Source: a virus. Taken from it: a stretch of DNA of 45,547 nucleotides. The number at the start of each line of letters is the position of its first letter. The stretch's first letter is position 1. The stretch covers positions 1 to 45,547 of IMG/VR virus record IMGVR_UViG_3300028025_001941; one strand, 5' to 3'. A model generated the notes under the pieces. It did no database searches, had not been told where the DNA came from, and saw only the letters and a list, made by a program, of their open reading frames with translations. Both the position numbers and the translations under genes were made by a program. This document shows, one piece after another, positions 11,929-18,211 of this stretch.

Positions 11929-11969
11929 GCCCCCGTCGGATTGTGAACCCGTACCCGCTAGGCGGGGGC
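11929..11969 (-). ncRNA. Structured leader element A (tRNA-minihelix-like)
   Basis: GCCCCCG and CGGGGGC form a perfect 7-bp stem. The inner arm CGGG-TTCACAA-TCCG has a 7-base T-loop-like loop, and a CCCGC-CTA-GCGGG hairpin competes with the closing stem. Then come A, a GGGGAGA-AAG-TCTTCCC hairpin, and the SAS variant 27 bases downstream. It starts just after the SprT-like gene stop. Confidence 0.6.
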
Positions 11970-11976
11970 TGTCCCG

Positions 11977-12606
11977 CTATTCTTGAATCTCGAACTCTTG
12001 TTCGCAGTTCTGGCACTTAGGGGCGCATAGTTCGAACACTTTACGACTTAGGCGAATCTTAGCCTCGCAGGCGCAGATTGCCACGAGATTGTTCTTGTCG
12101 CGCCCTTTCTTGCCTGCTGCCTGCTCGGTGTCTGCTGTGAGGGCTAGGGCTGCCTCAATGAGTGCCAAGGCCTCGCTCCATCGCTCGGCGCACTCGTCGG
12201 AAACCTCGGTGTTGCTCCACCCGATACGCTTAGCCTGTGTGATTGTGAGGCCTAGGGCCTCGGCTGTCTGCTTGAACTTCTTATTGTGGTAACCGTCACC
12301 TGTGACGCCTTGGATTCCATTCTGGAGGTCTAGGCTGTGCGCTGTCTCGTGAAGAAGTGTGCCAAGGATAGCGCGGGCACCGCGTGGGAAATACTCGGCG
12401 GAAATCATAATCTCGTGGAATGAATCCTCGCCAGAAATCCAAGGCTTGGCGTGTGTGAAGTGTCCCATTGTGTTGCCTGTCTTACGGGTGACGAGGATTG
12501 TGGCGCGGGGTGCGCCTGTCTTCTCTTGAATCAAGGCGTGAGCAGATTCTAGGGCCTCGGTGATTATTGAAAGATTCTCGGTCTTTCTTGTTGTTGTTGT
12601 TTGCAC
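11977..12606 (-). CDS. SprT-like zinc metallopeptidase-domain protein
   Basis: 209 residues, GTG start fixed by an SAS variant (12611-12625). The HExxH zinc motif is LLHETAHSLDLQ (H86, E87, H90), followed by GYHNKKFKQTAEALGL, as in SprT-like domains. The C-terminus has CACEAK and CAPKCQNCEQEF, a zinc ribbon as in SprT/Spartan relatives. SprT-like proteins are common in actinophages and act as proteases on DNA-protein complexes in eukaryotes; the phage role is unknown. It is the first gene of the minus-strand array, directly after the candidate promoter. Confidence 0.82.
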   Translation of the reverse strand: MQTTTTRKTENLSIITEALESAHALIQEKTGAPRATILVTRKTGNTMGHFTHAKPWISGEDSFHEIMISAEYFPRGARAILGTLLHETAHSLDLQNGIQGVTGDGYHNKKFKQTAEALGLTITQAKRIGWSNTEVSDECAERWSEALALIEAALALTADTEQAAGKKGRDKNNLVAICACEAKIRLSRKVFELCAPKCQNCEQEFEIQE

Positions 12607-12647
12607 TTTCTTCTCCTGTCTTGTGCGTGTGTTTCACGCTTGAGGCA

Positions 12648-12677
12648 AGTTTAAGGCCTCAAGTCTTAAGGGGTCAA
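12648..12677 (-). promoter_or_regulatory. Candidate sigma-70-type promoter for the minus-strand array
   Basis: On the minus strand, TTGACC (12672-12677) and TAAACT (12648-12653) are 18 bases apart, upstream of the first array gene. A CTTAAGACTTGAGG segment between the boxes resembles the SAS start. It is the only good -35/-10 pair I found ahead of the array, but the match is by eye. Confidence 0.45.
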
Positions 12678-12748
12678 GATTTAAACGTGTGAGGTGCGTC
12701 ACATTCTGGCCCTATGAATTCCCCCCGATTCTTCCCCCGATTCTTGGA

Positions 12749-12901
12749 ATGGTTGAAGATTCAACTATATTTCTGGCCGACATTACCCCCCGCGAATCTA
12801 CAGGGGAGACAGTCACCCCCGACACAATCGGCCCGACGGCCTCAATCCTTGCCAAGAAATACCAGACTTTAAAAAGAATCCCGACCTTTAAAAGCGTTTA
12901 A
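12749..12901 (+). CDS. Possible small protein in the divergent region
   Basis: A 50-codon frame, MVEDSTIFLADITPRESTGE ... KRIPTFKSV, with protein-like composition. The upstream TTGGA is only a weak ribosome-binding site, and a longer GTG-started frame reaches back to 12689 across the region just upstream of the array promoter. I cannot decide whether it is translated. Confidence 0.3.
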   Translation: MVEDSTIFLADITPRESTGETVTPDTIGPTASILAKKYQTLKRIPTFKSV

Positions 12902-13170
12902 GTCTTAAGAAGTAAGGGTGAGGAATAAGAGTAACCCTCAGGGTGAGGGTGAGAGTCTGGTGACCGCGAAAACCTGCGAGGGTTTGAGGGGGCATTGATT
13001 AAATCTGTCGCTATTATATTATATATGGTCAGGAAATAAGTTTCTGTTATATTGTTACCCCCCTTCTGAACTGGGGTTTTATCCCCAGAGGGCAACTTTT
13101 TACTACTTAAGTAATAAATCCTGCGAACCTTACGTTCGCTTTTACGATTTGAACGGGTCTTCTATAGATG

Positions 13171-13192
13171 TAAAGATTATATATAATCTTTA
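13171..13192. promoter_or_regulatory. 22-base perfect AT palindrome
   Basis: AAAGATTATA and its complement TATAATCTTT meet without a spacer, with one extra T/A pair outside. It is followed at once by a strong GC hairpin (13195-13226: GGAGTTG, inner CCGT/ACGG, CAACTCC). Both are about 100-145 bases before the terminase gene. It could be a dimeric-protein operator or part of an origin. Confidence 0.5.
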
Positions 13193-13316
13193 ACGGAGTT
13201 GCCTCCGTTTGCTCTACGGCAACTCCTTAATATATATAATATATATTATAACTAATAGAATTTATGGGATAGGTCTACCGTTAATTGGGTAGTGTTAATA
13301 TACCGATTGGAAGACT

Positions 13317-15185
13317 ATGGGACGCAAGCCAGGAATCCAGAATATACCGAAGAAGGAAGCCCAGGAGAAGGTACTTATCCAACTCAGCCAGGGGGCAACT
13401 ATTATCTCCGCTATGGCTGGGGTGGGCCGAAATGACGTCACCTTCCGACAGTGGGTGATGGCAGACCCTGAGTTCAAGGAGCGAGCAGAGAAAGCCCGCC
13501 TTGAAGGCAAAGGCATCAAAGCAGACCTTGCCGACTTAAAGGATATTTCCTTTCCCGACTTCTGTGAGCAGTTCTTAGACTCTAAGTTGTTCCCCCACCA
13601 GTTGAACTGGATGGATATGATAGAGGGTAGGGCCCCTAGGTGGTTACCACCAGGTATGACCTACGAACCAGGCGAGGCTGACCGAGTACTTATCAACGTA
13701 CCCCCAGAGCACGCCAAGTCCACCACTATCACCACCAACTACGTTTTGTACAAAATCGTCACCAACCCAAATCACCGAGTCATTATCGTCTCTAAGACTC
13801 AGGGTATGGCACGTAAGTTTCTTGGGGCAATCAAGACCAGACTTTCACACCCTGCCTACACCAAACTGCAAGTGGCCTTCGGCCCCAACGGCGGTTACAA
13901 GGCAGATGCTACCCAGTGGTCAGCCGATATGATTTACTTAGGTACAGGCCGTGACTCTGGCGAGAAGGACCCTACCGTCCAGGCCCTAGGTATGGGTTCT
14001 CAGATTTACGGTGCCCGTGCAGACTTGATTATTGTGGACGACGCAGTAATGGGTGCTAACGCTCACGAGTGGGAAAAGCAACTTGAGTGGCTTCAGAAAG
14101 AAGTTATCACTCGTCTTGGTAGACACGGTAAGTTAATTATTGTTGGAACCAGAGTGTCATCAATTGACCTCTACAAGATGCTGAGGGACCCTGGGCAGTG
14201 GTCGGGTGGGGTAAGCCCCTTCACCTACTGCGCTATGCCAGCAGTCTTGGAATTTGACGAAGACCCGCTTAACTGGAAAACACTCTGGCCTGAAACGGAC
14301 CAGCAAGAAAATGCAAAGGACGATGCATTACCAAATGGAAATTTTCCCAAGTGGGACGGACCTTCTCTCTTTAAGCGTCGCTCTCAGGTCAGCCCGTCGG
14401 TTTGGGCTATGGTCTACCAACAAGAAGACGTACAAGAAGACTCCATCTTCTCACCAACCTGCGTCGCAGGAAGCGTCAACGGAATGCGTAAACGCGGACC
14501 TCTCAAAGCGGGGGTTGTAGGCCATCCGAAAAATACTGACAATGCTTACACCGTTATTGGCTTTGACCCTGCTATGTCAGGGGCTTCTGCTTTTGTGGCT
14601 GTTTCGTACAATCGAACAGACGGACGAATTTACGTTCTAGACTGCATCAATATGACAGAACCTACGCCAGCAAAAATTCAAGGCGTAATTGAAGAGTGGG
14701 TTGAAAAATATCGCCCTCAGGAATTCCGTGTAGAAATTAACGCACACCAGAAGGCATACTCTCTGGATGACAACTTAAGAAACTTTTTAGCCGCATATGG
14801 CTGCCAGTTGAATTCACACTTTACTGGTAAGAATAAATGGGACACATCTTTTGGTGTGGCATCAATGGCAAGCCTCTTTGGTTCTGTCAGAGAAGGACGC
14901 TTTCAAGATAATAACTTGATTGAGTTGCCAAGCAATGAAGGCTCAGAGGGAATCAAAACCCTTATCCAGGAACTTATTACCTGGAAGCCAGATACCAAGA
15001 ACCCTACCGACTGCGTAATGGCACTTTGGTTTGCAGTTATTCGTGTACGCGAGTTGATGCAACAGAGTACAAGAGTTGGACAGTACCAATCAAACCGTTG
15101 GGCAACAAGAGCACAAATGTCCCAGCGTGGCTCAATTAATTTAGATGAAGAGTTCGCCTCACAATGGGCGGAACAATACGGTTAG
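13317..15185 (+). CDS. terL: Terminase large subunit with N-terminal DNA-binding extension
   Basis: 622 residues. The packaging ATPase has the Walker A-like NVPPEHAKSTT (127-137), Walker B LIIVDDA (Asp241/242) and a coupling motif GTRVSSIDLYKML (about 277-289). The nuclease domain begins at VIGFDPAMSG (Asp417) and ends with PTDCVMALWFA. The first 70 residues (QLSQGATIISAMAGVGRNDVTFRQW) look like the helix-turn-helix of small terminases. Since I see no separate small subunit, both functions may be in one protein. GGAAG precedes the ATG. Confidence 0.9.
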   Translation: MGRKPGIQNIPKKEAQEKVLIQLSQGATIISAMAGVGRNDVTFRQWVMADPEFKERAEKARLEGKGIKADLADLKDISFPDFCEQFLDSKLFPHQLNWMDMIEGRAPRWLPPGMTYEPGEADRVLINVPPEHAKSTTITTNYVLYKIVTNPNHRVIIVSKTQGMARKFLGAIKTRLSHPAYTKLQVAFGPNGGYKADATQWSADMIYLGTGRDSGEKDPTVQALGMGSQIYGARADLIIVDDAVMGANAHEWEKQLEWLQKEVITRLGRHGKLIIVGTRVSSIDLYKMLRDPGQWSGGVSPFTYCAMPAVLEFDEDPLNWKTLWPETDQQENAKDDALPNGNFPKWDGPSLFKRRSQVSPSVWAMVYQQEDVQEDSIFSPTCVAGSVNGMRKRGPLKAGVVGHPKNTDNAYTVIGFDPAMSGASAFVAVSYNRTDGRIYVLDCINMTEPTPAKIQGVIEEWVEKYRPQEFRVEINAHQKAYSLDDNLRNFLAAYGCQLNSHFTGKNKWDTSFGVASMASLFGSVREGRFQDNNLIELPSNEGSEGIKTLIQELITWKPDTKNPTDCVMALWFAVIRVRELMQQSTRVGQYQSNRWATRAQMSQRGSINLDEEFASQWAEQYG

Positions 15186-15192
15186 GATAACA

Positions 15193-16986
15193 ATGGCATT
15201 ATCAATTGAACAGATTGCAGCGCGAGTTGACGCTTTGCGCTACCGCAACTCAGAACGTGATGCCCGCAACCTTGACGTGCTTGCAGTACGTAAGGGTAAG
15301 ATTGCAGAAGTTTATCCTGACTTCTTTCCAGACGGCGTTGATGCTAACGTAGTTGCCAACTTTATTGACATTGTTGCCCGTGACCTTTCTGAGGTTATGG
15401 CTCCGCTGCCAGCAGTAAACTGCTCTGCAGCAAATGCAACAAATGACCGTGCACGTAGTTTTGCTGACAAGCGCACACGTATTGCGTCAAACTATTTTGC
15501 ACATTCAGACCTAGCAGTACAGATGTACTCAGGCGCTGATTGGTATATTACCTACGGTTTCCTCCCATTCTTTATTGAATTGGACGAGGAAGCGAAGTTG
15601 CCACGCATCCGCATAGAAAATCCAATTGGGGCTTACCCAGAATTTGACCGCTATGGACGCTGTGTTGCTTTCGCAAAACGATACACAATGACACTGGGCG
15701 AACTCATCACACAGTTCCCTGAGTATGAATATCAGTTGCTTGGTGGTTACAACTACAAGCAAGACTTAAATGCTCAGATAGAGATGATTCGCTACTATGA
15801 CAAAGACCAATCAACTATCTATATCCCAACCAAGCAGAATCTAGTTCTTTCACAAGTAAAGAATTTATTGGGTAAGATGATGGTCGTAGTTGCACGTAAG
15901 CCATCTATTGATGGAGAACTACGTGGACAATTCGACGACATCCTAGGAATTCAACTACTACGCAACCGATTTGCATTGCTTGCTATGGAGGCCGCAGAGA
16001 AATCTGTACAGGCTCCGATTGTTTTACCACAGGATGTTCAAGAACTGCAGTTGGGTGGAGACGCGGTTATCCGTACATCCAACCCAGCAGGTGTTCGTCG
16101 TGTAGAACTATCACTACCACAGGGTGCATTCACAGAATCAGCACTCCTGAATCAAGAACTCCGCGTTGGTGCACGTTATCCTGAAGGACGTACGGGTAAT
16201 ATTGATGCATCTATCGTTACTGGACAAGGTGTACAGGCGCTTATGGGCGCATTTGATACACAAGTTAAGTCAGCACAAGCAATTTTTGCTTCAGCATTGC
16301 GTGATGTAATCAGCACTTGCTTTGAAGTTGATGAAGTTCTTTATCCACAAGAGAAGACAATTCGTGGCGTGGACTCAGGTTCACCTTACGAAGTCACCTA
16401 TCTTCCAAAGAAAGACATTAAGGGCGACTACTCGGCAGATGTTCGTTATGGAATGCTTGCTGGTTTAAACCCTGCACAAGGTCTTATCTTTATGCTTCAA
16501 GCATTAGGTGGCGGTCTTATCTCTAAAGATATGGCTATGCGTGAACTTCCATTTACAGTCAATGTTACTCAAGAACTTGAGAAGATTGAAGTTGAAAATA
16601 TGCGTACAGCATTGCTCAGTGGACTAACAGCAATGGCACAGCAGACACCTATGATGGCGGCGCAGGGACAAGACCCATCAGAGATGATAAATAAGATTGC
16701 TTTGGTAATCAAGGCTCGCCAAAAAGGCCAAGCACTTGAAGACGCGATTGAAGAAATCTTCGCGCCGAAGCCTCAAGTTCCTCCTGCTGGGGCACAAGAA
16801 ATGGTTGAGCAACCGTCCCCTGCTCCCGAAGGCGTTCCAGCAGGAGGCGCTCCTTCACCAGAAGGTGCAATGGGACCAGAGATGATTCCTCCAGAACAGG
16901 CACCACCAAGTATTATGAATTTGCTTTCTAGCCTTTCAGGCCAAGGAGAAGCATCAGCAAGCGTTAGAACTATCAACCGCAGATAA
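15193..16986 (+). CDS. Portal protein
   Basis: 597 residues from MALSIEQIAARVDALRYRNS. This start is taken because AGGATAACA stands before it and the longer frame overlaps the terminase. It lies in the usual place after the terminase, has the usual length, and contains a long helical stretch with QVKSAQAIFASALRDVISTC. The C-terminus is Pro/Ala/Gly-rich. No short motif identifies portals with certainty, so position carries much of the weight. Confidence 0.78.
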   Translation: MALSIEQIAARVDALRYRNSERDARNLDVLAVRKGKIAEVYPDFFPDGVDANVVANFIDIVARDLSEVMAPLPAVNCSAANATNDRARSFADKRTRIASNYFAHSDLAVQMYSGADWYITYGFLPFFIELDEEAKLPRIRIENPIGAYPEFDRYGRCVAFAKRYTMTLGELITQFPEYEYQLLGGYNYKQDLNAQIEMIRYYDKDQSTIYIPTKQNLVLSQVKNLLGKMMVVVARKPSIDGELRGQFDDILGIQLLRNRFALLAMEAAEKSVQAPIVLPQDVQELQLGGDAVIRTSNPAGVRRVELSLPQGAFTESALLNQELRVGARYPEGRTGNIDASIVTGQGVQALMGAFDTQVKSAQAIFASALRDVISTCFEVDEVLYPQEKTIRGVDSGSPYEVTYLPKKDIKGDYSADVRYGMLAGLNPAQGLIFMLQALGGGLISKDMAMRELPFTVNVTQELEKIEVENMRTALLSGLTAMAQQTPMMAAQGQDPSEMINKIALVIKARQKGQALEDAIEEIFAPKPQVPPAGAQEMVEQPSPAPEGVPAGGAPSPEGAMGPEMIPPEQAPPSIMNLLSSLSGQGEASASVRTINRR

Positions 16987-17000
16987 CTAAGTAGGGGACT

Positions 17001-17543
17001 ATGACAACAATAATCGGAATTGAGTACGATAGTCATTCACTTATTGTTGCCGATAGTCAGACAACAGATGACTCTGGTTTTATTTACAGCCATCCTGATA
17101 TTCAGAAAATTGCAGAACGCGGTTCTTTTTTAATCGCTGGCTCTGGCGAAGTACTTCCCTGCGATGTGGCGCAACACATCTGGGAGCCACCAGTAGTAAC
17201 TGCTAAAGACCGTAAAGATATTTACCACTTTATGATTACAAAGGCTATGCCTTCGTTACGTAAATGTTTGAGTAGCAATGGTTACAACTTTGATGAATCT
17301 AAAAGTGAATTAAGATTTCAGTTCTTAATGTCAGTATGTGGTGAACTTTTTGATATTGACCACGAACTATGCGTAAACAAAACTAAAAACAATATTTATG
17401 CTGTAGGTTCAGGTGCGTCTTATGCACTTGGCGCACTTCACGCTGGCGTAGACGCTTTTGAAGCGATGGAGATTGCAGCAAAACTAACAGCATTTACTGC
17501 TGCACCGTATATATCCAAGACACAATTCAAACACATTAAGTAG
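17001..17543 (+). CDS. Proteasome/HslV-like Ntn hydrolase, candidate prohead protease
   Basis: 180 residues. After Met removal the protein starts TTIIGIEYDSHSLIVADSQTT. Thr1 and Asp17 fall exactly where HslV and proteasome beta subunits have them, and QKIAERGSFLIAGSGE supplies a lysine (35) near the expected Lys33. A second family feature is YAVGSGASYALGALHAG. It occupies the slot between portal and capsid where phages usually keep the head-maturation protease. Peptidase activity is inferred, not shown. It has GGGG before its ATG and is followed by scaffold-like proteins. Confidence 0.75.
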   Translation: MTTIIGIEYDSHSLIVADSQTTDDSGFIYSHPDIQKIAERGSFLIAGSGEVLPCDVAQHIWEPPVVTAKDRKDIYHFMITKAMPSLRKCLSSNGYNFDESKSELRFQFLMSVCGELFDIDHELCVNKTKNNIYAVGSGASYALGALHAGVDAFEAMEIAAKLTAFTAAPYISKTQFKHIK

Positions 17544-17552
17544 GAGGAAGCG

Positions 17553-18008
17553 ATGGCAGAAAATAGAGGCGGAATGCGCCCGACTGCACCACAGAATAAC
17601 CCTGCTAATGTTTCAGCAACTGGTGGCAACGGACAATCTGGTCGTGACTACACAGGTTTTGCCTATGGTCAGAACCAAGCACTTGCAGAACAACAGGCAT
17701 CAGCGCCTATGGCTGCAGCACCTGCACCAGTACGACCACCATCACAGGCTATGCCAGGTATGGGCGGCGGAGTTACACCATTAGATGAATTGCAACCAGA
17801 CGGACGCCCTATCTCAGATGGCGTTGACTTTGGAGCAGGTCGTGGTTCAGAGGCTTTGCCTTCACGCATCACATCTCCTATGAATCAGTCTGAAAACCTT
17901 GACCTTATCAAGCGTTACCTACCCGATTTGATTAATGCAACACGTATTCCTAACGCACCAGATTCATACAAGCGATTCGTTAACTATCTGAGAGAACAGA
18001 TACTTTAA
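17553..18008 (+). CDS. Low-complexity virion-associated protein, unknown
   Basis: 151 residues. The N-terminal two thirds are disordered and rich in Ala, Pro, Gly, Gln and Met (SAPMAAAPAPVRPPSQAMPG); the C-terminus is a folded helical segment (LDLIKRYLPDLINATRIPNA). Strong AGGAGG before the ATG. Composition resembles scaffold or decoration-linker proteins. It ends overlapping the next start (TAATG). Confidence 0.65.
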   Translation: MAENRGGMRPTAPQNNPANVSATGGNGQSGRDYTGFAYGQNQALAEQQASAPMAAAPAPVRPPSQAMPGMGGGVTPLDELQPDGRPISDGVDFGAGRGSEALPSRITSPMNQSENLDLIKRYLPDLINATRIPNAPDSYKRFVNYLREQIL

Positions 18009-18211
18009 TGCAGTGGTTAGAAAATGGATTTTTTGACCATCTAGATAAGTTTGCAAACTCTCTAGGTTATGAAAATTATGAAATTGCAATTCCTTTGGCA
18101 ATGGTCAAGTGGAAATCTCCTGAGGATAGGGATGTATTCATTATGACTCTTACCAATCAGGATGTTAAAGGCGGCGGTGCACACAACTTTAATCCATTGG
18201 CGGTGAAGTAA
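18008..18211 (+). CDS. Unknown small morphogenesis-region protein
   Basis: 67 residues, MQWLENGFFDHLDKFANSLG, then a strand-rich KSPEDRDVFIMTLTNQDVKG. Coupled by TAATG at both ends between the low-complexity protein and the 1710-residue protein. No family recognised; perhaps a chaperone for the giant neighbour. Confidence 0.65.
   Translation: MQWLENGFFDHLDKFANSLGYENYEIAIPLAMVKWKSPEDRDVFIMTLTNQDVKGGGAHNFNPLAVK

Larger units (their letters stand above)
8847..12625 (-). repeat. Dispersed start-associated sequence family CTTAAGACAGGAGAA
   Basis: Minus-strand copies at 8847-8861, 9203-9217, 9739-9753, 9981-9995, 10134-10148 (one variant end), 10531-10545, 11127-11141, 11235-11249, 11506-11520, 11882-11901 (variant) and 12611-12625 (variant). 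Each except 10531 is 4-8 bases before a start codon and supplies the AGGAG ribosome-binding site. The conserved CTTAAGAC upstream is not needed for ribosome binding, so it must mean something else. Plus-strand relatives occur at 2911-2925 and 42219-42233. Confidence 0.85.
12607..13316. promoter_or_regulatory. Divergent intergenic region between early-type array and late genes
   Basis: About 710 bases with no convincing gene apart from the weak 12749-12901 frame. It holds the array promoter (12648-12677) and G/C-biased repeats of GGGTGAGG/AACCCTC near 12910-12990. Hairpins CTGGGG/CCCCAG (13069-13088) and GCGAAC/GTTCGC with TTTT (13123-13143) follow. Then come a 22-base perfect palindrome (13171-13192), a GGAGTTG/CAACTCC hairpin (13195-13226), a TATATA tract (13228-13250) and a CTACC/GGTAG dyad before the terminase gene. 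Late promoter and operator sites are probably here; an origin is possible. Confidence 0.6.

Noticed and set aside
11275-11969. Ordinary tRNA genes for the GC-rich elements
   Set aside because: The elements are only 41-48 nt and lack an anticodon arm; they can resemble only the acceptor/T-arm half of a tRNA.
10462-11969. Intrinsic terminators for the GC-rich elements
   Set aside because: No T-run follows on the minus strand, and each element lies upstream of a start signal rather than at a transcription-unit end.
12898-13095. 65-codon minus-strand frame before the array
   Set aside because: Composition follows the local repeats (Pro/Ser/His-rich), there is no ribosome-binding site, and it lies across hairpins and AT tracts.
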